In this document: positions 44,082 to 51,865 of the stretch, piece by piece
Layout: each line of letters begins with the position of its first letter
Position numbering within the stretch: the first letter of the stretch is position 1
Source of the DNA: an uncultured Draconibacterium sp.
GTDB taxonomy: Bacteria > Bacteroidota > Bacteroidia > Bacteroidales > Prolixibacteraceae
DNA: 64,000 nt
Assembly: GCF_963675585.1 (NCBI RefSeq)
Contig: NZ_OY776411.1
Coordinates: 67,001-131,000, forward strand
Reading direction: 5' to 3'
Notes under the pieces: model-generated
What the model saw: only the letters and a program-made list of their open reading frames with translations
What the model was told of the DNA's origin: nothing
The model's database searches: none
Translations under genes and position numbers: made by a program

Positions 44082-44675
44082 TTACTTCTCTCTTTTGTTC
44101 AGCTCATCGCGAATTACCGAAGCTTTCTCGTAATCTTCATCCTGAATTGCCTCGTTTAATAATTCTTCCAACTCACTGGTTGAATACTGCGCATACGACG
44201 ATGAACCCGGTTCGTTGTAATCGTCCTCGTCCATTAAACTGCGTACCGGAGAATGTTCGTCCTCCCCTTCTAAAACAATACCTGCTTTTTGAAGTATTTC
44301 CTCTGAAGTATAAATCGGACAACGAAATCGCAAGGCCAAAGCCACTGCATCCGAAGTTCGCGAATCGATTCGAATTTCTTTTCCATCCATTTCGCAAAGC
44401 AACTCGGAATAAAATATTCCTTCTTCCAATTTATAAATTGTGACTTCGAGCAAGGCAATGTCGAAAGCCAGAGCCATATTTTTTATTAAATCGTGCGTGA
44501 GCGGACGCGGTGGTTTTAACCCCTCTAATTGAATTGCAATTGCCTGAGCTTCTACAGGTCCAATAATAATAGGTATTCTTCGCTCTCCGTTTTCCTCTGC
44601 CAACACCAAGGCGTAAGCCCCTGACTGTGTCTGACTTACTGACAATCCTAAAATGTTTAAGCGTATTTTATGCAT
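44082..44675 (-). CDS. DUF151 bifunctional nuclease with UVR motif
   Basis: 197 aa soluble protein. The N-terminal DUF151 domain (about 1-130; IPIIIGPVEAQAIAIQLEG, then RPLTHDL and RIDSRTSDAVALALR) is the family described as a bifunctional nuclease. A UVR motif follows near the C-terminus (STSELEELLNEAIQDEDYEKA to residue ~195), as in UvrB/UvrC and ClpC-linked McsA. The two are joined by an acidic linker. Role uncertain; DNA or protein quality control are both suggested by the UVR motif. Confidence 0.9.
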   Translation of the reverse strand: MHKIRLNILGLSVSQTQSGAYALVLAEENGERRIPIIIGPVEAQAIAIQLEGLKPPRPLTHDLIKNMALAFDIALLEVTIYKLEEGIFYSELLCEMDGKEIRIDSRTSDAVALALRFRCPIYTSEEILQKAGIVLEGEDEHSPVRSLMDEDDYNEPGSSSYAQYSTSELEELLNEAIQDEDYEKASVIRDELNKREK

Positions 44676-45014
44676 ACTCCGTTTGGCCTCTTACTTTTCG
44701 GTGGAAACAAATATAATAATCATTTTGGTTTCATCTCATTAAAAATGTTAGTTTCACTTGTATTCAATGCATCCGGCAATTTATTTTTCTTCCTGATTCT
44801 TATGCTTAAATCCAAACTCAACTTGCCTATTCATCAACCTTACTCTAAAATCCTAGAAAGCTGGATTCACCCATTTTTTAACATCCACATTATTATTACA
44901 TTGTTTTTTATATAAACAGATTTTGGGAGGAGCGATCGGGCTCAGCTCAAATTAGTTTACCAAAAGTGTAGTTTTTTAAACCTGTCTGCGACCAACATTT
45001 CAGAAAGCATAAAA
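44676..45014. other. 339-bp intergenic region upstream of sigma module 2
   Basis: Divergent promoter region between the DUF151 gene and the sigma factor gene. An open frame at 44670-44915 starts inside the DUF151 start region and has no coding support. No repeat or RNA recognised. Confidence 0.5.
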
Positions 45015-45524
45015 ATGACACCACAAAAACCAAATAAGAAAGATTTTAGCACACTGATTGAAAAGAACCAGTCCATTATTCACAAAATAACCATGGTTTA
45101 CACAAATGGCTGGACTGATCGCGAAGACCTTTTCCAGGAGATTTGCCTGCAGCTCTGGAAATCGTATCCCAATTTTAGGGAAGATGCGAAAATTACTACC
45201 TGGATGTACCGAGTTGCACTAAACACCGCCATTAGCACCATCCGACGAAACAGCAAAGCACCTTCTTTTGAACCGCTCCGCGACTTTGACCGAATTGACG
45301 ATGAAACACAAAACGACAAGGAACAGCTTCAAACTTTGTACAACGCTATTTCAAAATTAAACCGAATCGACAAGGCCATAATTTTACTTTGGCTCGAAGA
45401 AAAAAGCTACGATGAAATTGCAGCAATTATGGGAACATCGAAAAAAAATGTGAGTGTAAAGTTGGTGCGAATTAAACGCAAACTGGAGGAACTAATTACA
45501 AACACAGAAATACAAAAGCCATGA
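45015..45524 (+). CDS. ECF-type RNA polymerase sigma factor, module 2
   Basis: 169 aa with regions 2 and 4. Region 2: DREDLFQEICLQLWKSYPNF and TWMYRVALNTAIS. Region 4: EEKSYDEIAAIMGTSKKNVS helix-turn-helix, ending VRIKRKLEEL. Close relative of the sigma factor at 23.9 kb. Its stop overlaps the start of the next gene (ATGA), so the two are translationally coupled. Confidence 0.93.
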   Translation: MTPQKPNKKDFSTLIEKNQSIIHKITMVYTNGWTDREDLFQEICLQLWKSYPNFREDAKITTWMYRVALNTAISTIRRNSKAPSFEPLRDFDRIDDETQNDKEQLQTLYNAISKLNRIDKAIILLWLEEKSYDEIAAIMGTSKKNVSVKLVRIKRKLEELITNTEIQKP

Positions 45525-46267
45525 ACGATAACGATAAAAACTTAAAAGCTATGTGGAACAAAGCAGAAAACTTAGCAGGAGCTTCCAATTACGAAAGCTC
45601 AACCATCGAGCGTTTCCTGTCGGGACGTTCGGTGTCGATCGCACACGGAATCCGTAAAATGATATTTATGGATATTGCTCTAAAAACACTTGTTATAATT
45701 GTTCTCGGAATCGACATTTTCCTGTATCTGGGAACGGCTAATGTTACAACAATTTGTGTACTAGGAATTGTATTACTGGCACTACTGATTTGGTATCAAT
45801 TTCAAATGCTGAACCGTTTTTCTGAAATTGCAGACAACGGTCAAACTACGCGCGAAAAACTGGGATCGATGCTCACCTATTTAAGAACCCGGTTTTACAG
45901 TACCTTACTCACTATTTCGTCAACCTACCTGTTTGTTTTTATTGCGGGTACTTTGGTTTATTTTTATTCTACCTATGGCCAGGTTCGCCCAATGGACGGC
46001 CAGGACATAATTGTTTTTACCGGTTTTATTATTGCCGGAATTGTATTCAATTTTATTGTAAACAAGGCTCAAATAAAATACCAGGTAAAACACCTTGAAC
46101 TTTGTTTAAGCGATTTAAACGACGATGCACTAAATGTTGTTTCCGACAATATTGTAACTCAGCAGAAACAAGACCGTATTAACAAAGTGTTTCTTATGCT
46201 GGTGTTGGTTATTGGTTTTGTATTGCTGATTGCACTCTTTAAAAATGCAGGATTTATAGTAAAATAA
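45521..46267 (+). CDS. Membrane protein, putative anti-sigma partner of module 2
   Basis: 248 aa. A polar N-terminus (LKAMWNKAENLAGASNYESS, then IERFLSGRS) is followed by four predicted TM helices (first at about 52-70, IALKTLVIIVLGIDIFLYL). Same layout as the protein at 23.2 kb: short charged N-terminus with a K-x-x-W motif, then a membrane domain. Overlap with the sigma gene by four bases supports a functional pair. No zinc anti-sigma motif. I infer an anti-sigma role without direct motif evidence. Confidence 0.72.
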   Translation: MNDNDKNLKAMWNKAENLAGASNYESSTIERFLSGRSVSIAHGIRKMIFMDIALKTLVIIVLGIDIFLYLGTANVTTICVLGIVLLALLIWYQFQMLNRFSEIADNGQTTREKLGSMLTYLRTRFYSTLLTISSTYLFVFIAGTLVYFYSTYGQVRPMDGQDIIVFTGFIIAGIVFNFIVNKAQIKYQVKHLELCLSDLNDDALNVVSDNIVTQQKQDRINKVFLMLVLVIGFVLLIALFKNAGFIVK

Positions 46268-46587
46268 GTGTTTCTCCCCAATTTGTTTAAAGTCGACGAG
46301 TAGTAAAAAATTAATCTCGTTGTTGTGCAACGAAAAATAATTACAGACAAACAGATTGCTTCACTGCGTTGCCAATGACAGATTTTTCTTCCAGCCCCTG
46401 ATCCGTCAGCTGACGGTCAGGGAGACGTTCCTAACTTAACAAACAGTGCTTCTAAAACGTCATGCTGAACTTGTTTCAGCATCTCTGTTATTTCCTCATT
46501 ATCCCAGTAAAATTGGGTGAGCACTCGGGAGAAGCAATCTTAAAGATTAACTGGAAACTAAAGTTGTCTAACTTAAAAACAAATAGT
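46268..46587. other. 320-bp intergenic region with palindromic repeats
   Basis: Contains CCGTCAGCTGACGG (46401-46414), a self-complementary core, and the dispersed hairpin at 46458-46484. An ATG at 46462 opens a longer frame into the next gene but lies in the repeat and is not the likely start. Confidence 0.6.
46458..46484. repeat. Dispersed palindromic repeat, copy 1
   Basis: CGTCATGCTGAAC-ttgttt-CAGCATCT folds as GATGCTGAAAC/GTTCAGCATG. Copies at 50721-50746 and 56344-56370 and a degraded one near 50417. Confidence 0.7.
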
Positions 46588-46779
46588 ATGAAATACAAAG
46601 TACATCACTTCGAACTAAAAATGAGTGAAGACCAGCTAAAACTGGAACAGTTTTTAAATCGTTTACGCGGAGAAGTTGTTTCAATTGTTCCCAATGTTAA
46701 ACCAATTTTCAGACCCATGGGAGCCACCGCCAAAGTTGATTTTCTGTTGATTATTGAAAAACAACTGAATTGGGAATAA
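46588..46779 (+). CDS. Small conserved-looking hypothetical protein
   Basis: 63 aa from the ATG at 46588 (MKYKVHHFELKMSEDQLKLE). The longer frame from 46462 reads through a palindromic repeat and is rejected. The sequence, a strand, a helix (EDQLKLEQFLNRLRGEVVS) and a strand (KVDFLLIIEKQ), resembles DUF4177-type small alpha/beta proteins. Role unknown. No operon partner is apparent. Confidence 0.65.
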   Translation: MKYKVHHFELKMSEDQLKLEQFLNRLRGEVVSIVPNVKPIFRPMGATAKVDFLLIIEKQLNWE

Positions 46780-47127
46780 AACTCTTCAAATCAATTTTAA
46801 AGGTGTGGTTCTAAGAGTGGCCTTGACTTTTTTGCAACTTTTGTGTCAAGACAAAAGTTCGGGGAAAAACCTCCGTTTTAAGCACATGAAAGGAAGTTGC
46901 ACATACCTCAAAAACCTTATTCATACATGACTGATCACAAACAACTCATGTAAAAACAAACAACTTTCCCAAAATAAGTGTGAATTGATTTTTAAATTAA
47001 CCCCCATTTATTTGCTAATTATCTAAAAATAACTACTTTTGCAGTCCAAATTTTGAATCGATCAGGCTCAAATAAGCGAAATTCAACGGAAGTTCCGCCT
47101 GACGGTGTAAACATTAAAAGTGAAATT
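46780..47127. other. 348-bp intergenic region upstream of rplU
   Basis: Contains an inverted repeat AACTTTTGT/ACAAAAGTT (46838-46859) of a kind often seen between genes, and the rplU promoter at 47011-47041. Confidence 0.6.
47011..47041 (+). promoter_or_regulatory. rplU-rpmA promoter
   Basis: TTTG (47011-47014), exactly 19 bp, then TACTTTTG (47034-47041): a perfect Bacteroidota housekeeping promoter. It gives a leader of about 80 nt before the rplU ATG. Confidence 0.85.
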
Positions 47128-47442
47128 ATGTACGCGATTGTTGAAATTGCTGGACAGCAATTCAAAGTAGAAAAGGACAAAAAACTTTTCGTACACAAAC
47201 TGGACGCTAAAGCAGGCGACTCGGTTGACTTCGAAAAAGTATTGTTAGTTGACAACGACGGCACAATTGCTGTTGGAACTCCAACGGTTAGTGGCGCTAA
47301 AGTTACAGCCAAAGTATTGGTAGAAGAAGTAAAAGGTGACAAAGTGATGGTTTTCAAAAAGAAACGCCGTAAAGGTTACAAGAAAATGAACGGTCACCGT
47401 CAGCACTTCACTCAGATTCAAGTAGAAACTATTGTTGGATAA
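47128..47442 (+). CDS. rplU: Ribosomal protein L21
   Basis: 50S subunit protein, 104 aa, the standard length. Starts [20 protein letters not shown]; the ORF reaches back to 47053 but the extra residues are in the leader. The conserved C-terminal region [21 protein letters not shown] and [11 protein letters not shown] is intact. It is followed after 19 bp by rpmA as in nearly all bacteria. Confidence 0.98.
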   Translation: MYAIVEIAGQQFKVEKDKKLFVHKLDAKAGDSVDFEKVLLVDNDGTIAVGTPTVSGAKVTAKVLVEEVKGDKVMVFKKKRRKGYKKMNGHRQHFTQIQVETIVG

Positions 47443-47461
47443 TTAATAAAGTAAATTTACC

Positions 47462-48016
47462 ATGGCTCACAAAAAAGGTGTAGGTAGTTCGAAAAACGGA
47501 CGCGAATCGGAAAGTAAACGACTTGGAGTAAAAATTTACGGAGGTCAGTTTGCAAAAGCTGGTAACATATTAATTCGCCAGCGAGGAACAAAACATCATC
47601 CGGGAGAAAATGTAGGAATAGGTAAAGATCATACCCTTTTTGCATTGATTGACGGAACTGTTGTTTTCAGAAAAAAGAAAAATAATCGTTCATACGTATC
47701 GGTTGCTCCTATTGTAGATGTTGACGTTGCAGTTGCTGAAGCTCCTGCAAAAGCAGCTCCTAAAAAAGAGGCAGCACCGAAAGTAGAAGAAGTTAAGGCA
47801 GAACCAAAAGCAGAAGCTAAAGGCGACGACCTTACTAAATTAACTGGTGTTGGACCAAAATTGGCTGAAGTTTTAGTAGAAGGTGGTTTTACATCTTACG
47901 CTGAAGTTGCTGCTGCATCAGTTGAAGCAATTCAGAAAGTACTGGAAACTGCAGGAAGCCGTTACGCTTCTAAAGATCCAGCACCATGGATTGAAGAAGC
48001 TAAAGGTTTAGCTTAA
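47462..48016 (+). CDS. rpmA: Ribosomal protein L27 with C-terminal helix-hairpin-helix extension
   Basis: 184 aa, about twice the usual 85. Residues 1-84 are a normal L27 ([20 protein letters not shown], no N-terminal cleavage extension). Residues about 85-121 form an Ala/Pro/Lys/Glu linker. Residues 122-184 form a helix-hairpin-helix-like domain: [20 protein letters not shown], then [20 protein letters not shown] and [11 protein letters not shown]. Such HhH tails are found on other proteins, including L21 homologues, in some bacteria; here it is on L27. It may bind rRNA or DNA. Frame and stop are clear. Confidence 0.96.
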   Translation: MAHKKGVGSSKNGRESESKRLGVKIYGGQFAKAGNILIRQRGTKHHPGENVGIGKDHTLFALIDGTVVFRKKKNNRSYVSVAPIVDVDVAVAEAPAKAAPKKEAAPKVEEVKAEPKAEAKGDDLTKLTGVGPKLAEVLVEGGFTSYAEVAAASVEAIQKVLETAGSRYASKDPAPWIEEAKGLA

Positions 48017-48054
48017 TCACATCGATTAAATCAGGATTTTCCTGAAAAGATATT

Positions 48055-48086
48055 AAAAACTCTTGTCGCGCGCGGCAAGAGTTTTT
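48055..48086 (+). terminator. Terminator of rplU-rpmA
   Basis: AAAAACTCTTG pairs with CAAGAGTTTTT around a GC-rich top (TCGCGCGCGG), followed by T's. Confidence 0.85.
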
Positions 48087-48097
48087 TTGCTTAATAA

Positions 48098-48130
48098 ACT
48101 CACTCACTCACTCACTCACTCACTCACTCA
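48098..48130. repeat. Tetranucleotide microsatellite (ACTC) about 8 copies
   Basis: 33 nt of uninterrupted ACTC repeats, about 110 bp upstream of the serS promoter. Prone to length change by slippage. Confidence 0.95.
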
Positions 48131-48201
48131 TTTACTCATTCACCTTCTTACTGAATACTGCGACTAATTCAACTTTTCTTTAAACTTTAAGCCGCAAGCC
48201 A

Positions 48202-48237
48202 AAACTCTGAACTCTAAACTCTGAACTTTAAACTTTT
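48202..48237 (+). repeat. 36-bp promoter repeat, serS copy
   Basis: Differs at one base from the valS copy (39070-39105, opposite strand). The TCTG of the last subrepeat lies 19 bp before the -7 element. Confidence 0.85.
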
Positions 48238-48242
48238 CCTTG

Positions 48243-48250
48243 TACATTTG
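48243..48250 (+). promoter_or_regulatory. serS promoter -7 element
   Basis: TACATTTG fits TAnnTTTG; ATG follows 24 nt later. The -33 element is TCTG inside the 36-bp repeat, with 19-bp spacing. Confidence 0.7.
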
Positions 48251-48273
48251 CGCTGCATTTTAAAACAGAGAAC

Positions 48274-49548
48274 ATGCTCAACTTAAAATTTATTCAAGAC
48301 AATCCGGAGGTAGTAGTTGAAAAACTAAAACGCAAAAATTTTGATGCTTCGGAAATTGTTTCAACAATAATTGATCTGTACAAACAAAAAAATAAGCTGC
48401 AGGGCGACGCCGACGAAGCAAAAGCCGAGATGAACAAAATCTCGAAAGAAATTGGTTTAATGTTTCGTGAGGGCAAAACAGAAGAAGCAAATGCTGCCAA
48501 AGCACGCACTTCCGAAATCAAGGAAAACATCAAACAATTTGATGCCGATTTTGCAGCCATTGAAGAAAAAGTAACAAGTCTTTTGGTTTTGTTGCCTAAC
48601 CTGCCTCACGACTCGGTTCCTACAGGCAAAGGCGAACAAGATAACGAGGTGGTAAAATCATTTGGAGACATCCCGGTTTTACACGAAAATGCAATGCCTC
48701 ACTGGGATTTGGCAACAAAATACAACCTTATTGATTTTGAATTGGGAGTTAAAATCACCGGCGCAGGATTTCCGGTTTACCGCGGAAAAGGAGCACAATT
48801 ACAACGTGCGCTTATTAACTTCTTTTTAGCCGAAGCTTCAAAAGCAGGTTACGAAGAAATTCAACCTCCGCTGGCGGTAAACGAAGCCTCAGGTTTTGGA
48901 ACCGGACAGTTGCCCGATAAAGAAGGACAAATGTACCACGTTACCGAAGATAATTTATACCTGATTCCAACGGCAGAAGTTCCGGTAACTAACATTTACC
49001 GCGATGTAATTTTAGATGCCAAAGATCTTCCTTACAAAAACACAGCTTACAGTGCTTGTTTCCGTCGCGAAGCAGGTTCGTATGGTAAAGATGTTCGCGG
49101 ATTGAACCGCTTACATCAGTTCGACAAAGTAGAGATTGTACAAATTGCACATCCCGAAAAATCGTACGAAACGCTGGACGAAATGGTAACCTACGTTGAA
49201 GGGTTGGTGAAAAAGCTGGGTTTGCCGTATCGTATTCTTCGTTTGTGTGGTGGCGATGCCAGTTTCGCATCGGCATTAACCTACGATTTTGAAGTGTATT
49301 CAACCGCTCAGGAAAAATGGCTGGAAGTAAGTTCTGTTTCTAACTTCGAATCGTTTCAGGCCAACCGCTTAAAATTACGTTTCCGCGAAGAAGGAGTTAA
49401 AAAGCCGCAAATTGCGCATACTTTGAACGGTAGTGCACTGGCACTTCCACGAATTGTTGCTGCTCTTTTGGAAAACAACCAAACTCCTGAAGGAATTAAA
49501 ATTCCGGAAGCGCTGGTACCATTTACCGGTTTTGATATTATTAACTAG
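48274..49548 (+). CDS. serS: Seryl-tRNA synthetase
   Basis: Charges tRNA-Ser (and tRNA-Sec). 424 aa, usual size. The N-terminal long coiled-coil arm that binds the tRNA extra arm is residues about 30-105 (KNKLQGDADEAKAEMNKISK). Class II motifs follow: motif 2 FRREAGSYGKDVRGLNRLHQF and motif 3 LNGSALALPRIVAALLE. Two strong hairpins follow the stop. The upstream promoter shares a 36-bp repeat with valS. Confidence 0.97.
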   Translation: MLNLKFIQDNPEVVVEKLKRKNFDASEIVSTIIDLYKQKNKLQGDADEAKAEMNKISKEIGLMFREGKTEEANAAKARTSEIKENIKQFDADFAAIEEKVTSLLVLLPNLPHDSVPTGKGEQDNEVVKSFGDIPVLHENAMPHWDLATKYNLIDFELGVKITGAGFPVYRGKGAQLQRALINFFLAEASKAGYEEIQPPLAVNEASGFGTGQLPDKEGQMYHVTEDNLYLIPTAEVPVTNIYRDVILDAKDLPYKNTAYSACFRREAGSYGKDVRGLNRLHQFDKVEIVQIAHPEKSYETLDEMVTYVEGLVKKLGLPYRILRLCGGDASFASALTYDFEVYSTAQEKWLEVSSVSNFESFQANRLKLRFREEGVKKPQIAHTLNGSALALPRIVAALLENNQTPEGIKIPEALVPFTGFDIIN

Positions 49549-49554
49549 ATACAT

Positions 49555-49600
49555 ATTCAGCAGGTGACTATAATTTTTTATAAATAGTCACCTGCTGAAT
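49555..49600. repeat. 46-nt palindromic hairpin, copy 1
   Basis: ATTCAGCAGGTGACTAT pairs perfectly with ATAGTCACCTGCTGAAT over a 12-nt loop. Same family as 49677 and 50575, with different but matching stem bases. It starts just after the serS stop and may help termination. Confidence 0.85.
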
Positions 49601-49607
49601 CTTCCAT

Positions 49608-49645
49608 AAAAAAGCCTGAAAGAAATATATTCTTTCAGGCTTTTT
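49608..49645. terminator. Terminator after serS
   Basis: AAAAAAGCCTGAAAGAA pairs with TTCTTTCAGGCTTTTT, loop ATATA, T-runs both ways. A near copy with compensatory change lies at 50631. Confidence 0.9.
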
Positions 49646-49676
49646 CTTTTGCACAAAAAGGGGCATCCTCCTTTCT

Positions 49677-49722
49677 ATTCATCGGATGACTATTTGAGAT
49701 AAGGTATAGTCTTCCGATGAAT
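49677..49722. repeat. 46-nt palindromic hairpin, copy 2
   Basis: ATTCATCGGATGACTAT and ATAGTCTTCCGATGAAT, 12-nt loop, one mismatch. Adjacent to the exonuclease stop at 49742. Confidence 0.85.
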
Positions 49723-49741
49723 TTCTCCCACAAACATTCAA

Positions 49742-50338
49742 TTAAAGTTTAATCTCTTTTGCTTTCTTAAAAAGTTCGGCCAAACATCTCCCGGTAAGTT
49801 CAGCATCTTCCAAAGCATTGTGCTTTTCCCTTACACGCTCCATTTCCAGGTACTCTGCAATTGCATTCAAACCAAGACCTTTAGGCACTTCCCTTCCATT
49901 TGCCTCCAATATCGTTTTATAGAACAGTGTTATATCTTGTAAATCGATGAACTGATAAGCAAAAGGCCATGTAAGATTAACCGTTTCGTACGAGGCCTTT
50001 AAAAAGCTAATATCGTTGTTAATTCCCTGCCCACAAATTTTAAGATCTCGCATGGCTTTCCTCGATGGGAATTCTCCTTCTTCCTGCAACCAGTACTCCA
50101 AATCGTCAATTGTCTCTTCCAGCGAAGGAGCTTCATCCAGTTCAAAACGCGAAATACCATGAATTCGTTTACTTCCCGGATCAAAATCAGCCTCATTCTC
50201 AGGATAAATCAGAGATTCGAAAGTGCTGATCTGCTCAAAGTTTTCATCGAGCAATGCTGCTCCTATTTGAATTATATCGTGAATCCCCGGGGTTTGCCCC
50301 GACATTTCGAGATCGATACACAGGTATTGTTCGCTCAT
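49742..50338 (-). CDS. DEDDh 3'-5' exonuclease
   Basis: 198 aa exonuclease domain protein like ExoX or the DNA polymerase III epsilon fold. The DEDDh residues are visible: CIDLEMSG (Exo I, Asp9 and Glu11), GQGINNDISFL (Exo II, Asp), and REKHNALEDAELTGR (Exo III, His and Asp). Likely acts on DNA or RNA 3' ends; it carries no tail that would tell which. It is surrounded by three 46-nt hairpins and two terminators. Confident of fold, not of substrate. Confidence 0.9.
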   Translation of the reverse strand: MSEQYLCIDLEMSGQTPGIHDIIQIGAALLDENFEQISTFESLIYPENEADFDPGSKRIHGISRFELDEAPSLEETIDDLEYWLQEEGEFPSRKAMRDLKICGQGINNDISFLKASYETVNLTWPFAYQFIDLQDITLFYKTILEANGREVPKGLGLNAIAEYLEMERVREKHNALEDAELTGRCLAELFKKAKEIKL

Positions 50339-50574
50339 AATCTATTTATTTAACTGTTTCAGAACAATAAAAATAACATAATAAACTATACTGATGGCTG
50401 AATTGCATCATTGAAAAGATGCTGAAACAAGATCTGCACGAAAGCATACACACCAAAATTTCTAAAATTCATTTACCAACAAGACACCCATAACAGTAGA
50501 ATTAATCCCCTTCTCAAAGCGGACATTCTCCTTTTAAAGGAGGTGGTCGACGCAGGAAACCGGAAGATTGTTTT

Positions 50575-50620
50575 ATTCATCGGATGACTATTTAAGATAA
50601 GGTATAGTCATCCGATGAAT
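50575..50620. repeat. 46-nt palindromic hairpin, copy 3
   Basis: Perfect 17-bp stem ATTCATCGGATGACTAT / ATAGTCATCCGATGAAT with 12-nt loop. It is followed after 10 nt by a second copy of the GCCYGAAAG terminator, so hairpin plus terminator are a duplicated composite. Confidence 0.9.
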
Positions 50621-50630
50621 TTCTTCAAAT

Positions 50631-50667
50631 AAAAAGCCCGAAAGAATTAATTCTTTCGGGCTTTTTT
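50631..50667. terminator. Terminator of asd
   Basis: AAAAAGCCCGAAAGAATT pairs with AATTCTTTCGGGCTTTTT. Relative of 49608-49645 with a C-G pair replacing T-A. Confidence 0.9.
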
Positions 50668-50720
50668 GGCTTGCAGTCTACAAGGTCACCCTGAACTCGT
50701 TTCAGGGTCTTCTTTCAACA

Positions 50721-50746
50721 GATACTGAAACAAGTTCAGCATGACG
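50721..50746. repeat. Dispersed palindromic repeat, copy 2
   Basis: GATACTGAAACAAGTTCAGC followed by ATGACG; family of 46458 and 56344. An inverted partner CCCTGAACTCGTTTCAGGG precedes it (50688-50706). Confidence 0.7.
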
Positions 50747-50772
50747 TTCAAACAAACTGAAGATTCAATTTT

Positions 50773-51783
50773 TTACTTTACCTCGCCGTTGGCAATCAGC
50801 CACTCGGCAATTTGCACAGCATTTAACGCTGCTCCTTTTTTAATCTGATCGCCAACACACCAGAAAGTAATGCTGTTCGGATCAGTTACGTCCTGACGAA
50901 TGCGTCCTACGTAAACATCGTCTTTACCCGAAACAAACAATGGCATTGGGTATTCATTTTTTGCCGGATTATCGATAACTGTTAATCCTTCGAAATTCTC
51001 AAAAGCCTCTTTTACGTCTTTCACCGAAATCGGATTTTCAGTTTCTACCCAAATGGCTTCAGAGTGTGCACGAGCCACAGGAATACGAACACAAGTCGCA
51101 CTTACTTCAGCATCGGTGTGCATAATTTTTTTGGTTTCCCAGTTCATCTTCATTTCTTCCTTGGTATAATCGTTATCCAGGAAAACATCGATGTGTGGGA
51201 TAATATTCATGGCCAGCTGGTGGGCGAATTTTTCAACCTTTGCCGGTTTACCTTGAGCTACATCAAGTACTTGTTCTTCCAACTCAGCAATACCTTGCGC
51301 ACCTGCACCACTTGCTGCCTGATAAGTAGCCACACGAACACGTTTAATTTTCGAGATATCCTCAATTGGTTTTAATGCAACTACCATTTGAATGGTTGAA
51401 CAGTTTGGATTGGCAATAATATTACGTGGTCTTATTCTTGCATCCTCAGGATTTACTTCTGGCACAACCAGCGGCACATCGTCAACATAACGGAATGCGC
51501 TAGAGTTATCGATCATAATTGCACCGTATTTGGTAATGGTATCAGCATATTCTTTCGAAATACCGGCACCTGCAGAAGTTAATGCAATATCAATGTCTTT
51601 AAAATCGTCACCATGTTTAAGCTCCTTAACTGTTAGCTGTTTACCCTTAAATTCGTAAGTTTTGCCTGCACTTCGTGCCGAGCCAAAAATTACCAACTCA
51701 TCCATGGGAAAATCCCTCTCTGCAAGCACTTTCAGGAACTCCTGCCCTACTGCACCGCTTACACCAACAATTGCAACTTTCAT
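50773..51783 (-). CDS. asd: Aspartate-semialdehyde dehydrogenase
   Basis: NADPH-dependent reduction of aspartyl phosphate to aspartate semialdehyde, the step after aspartokinase on the way to diaminopimelate, lysine, threonine and methionine. 336 aa. Nucleotide-binding [14 protein letters not shown] at the N-terminus, catalytic Cys in NPNCSTIQM, and the [10 protein letters not shown] loop and [10 protein letters not shown]-type [14 protein letters not shown] substrate segment. Single gene, ended by the terminator at 50631. Confidence 0.96.
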   Translation of the reverse strand: MKVAIVGVSGAVGQEFLKVLAERDFPMDELVIFGSARSAGKTYEFKGKQLTVKELKHGDDFKDIDIALTSAGAGISKEYADTITKYGAIMIDNSSAFRYVDDVPLVVPEVNPEDARIRPRNIIANPNCSTIQMVVALKPIEDISKIKRVRVATYQAASGAGAQGIAELEEQVLDVAQGKPAKVEKFAHQLAMNIIPHIDVFLDNDYTKEEMKMNWETKKIMHTDAEVSATCVRIPVARAHSEAIWVETENPISVKDVKEAFENFEGLTVIDNPAKNEYPMPLFVSGKDDVYVGRIRQDVTDPNSITFWCVGDQIKKGAALNAVQIAEWLIANGEVK

Positions 51784-51865
51784 CGTTTTAATTTTAAAAT
51801 TTTTTATAGTCTATAGTGTCTAAATGTCCGCCAAAGTTAGTATTTTGCTTCTAATTGTAAATCTG

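Larger units (their letters stand above)
50339..50772. other. 434-bp intergenic region with several repeats
   Basis: Holds a degraded dispersed repeat (50415-50440), a palindromic relic TCTCCTTTTAAAGGAG (50527-50542), the third 46-nt hairpin (50575-50620), a terminator (50631-50667) and a further dispersed repeat (50721-50746). No gene. Confidence 0.75.

Noticed and set aside
44670-44915. 81-residue membrane protein
   Set aside because: Starts within the DUF151 start region on the other strand, no promoter or start signal, irregular hydrophobic composition.
46462-46587. N-terminal extension of the 63-residue protein
   Set aside because: Would translate the dispersed palindromic repeat; the ATG at 46588 fits the compact domain better.
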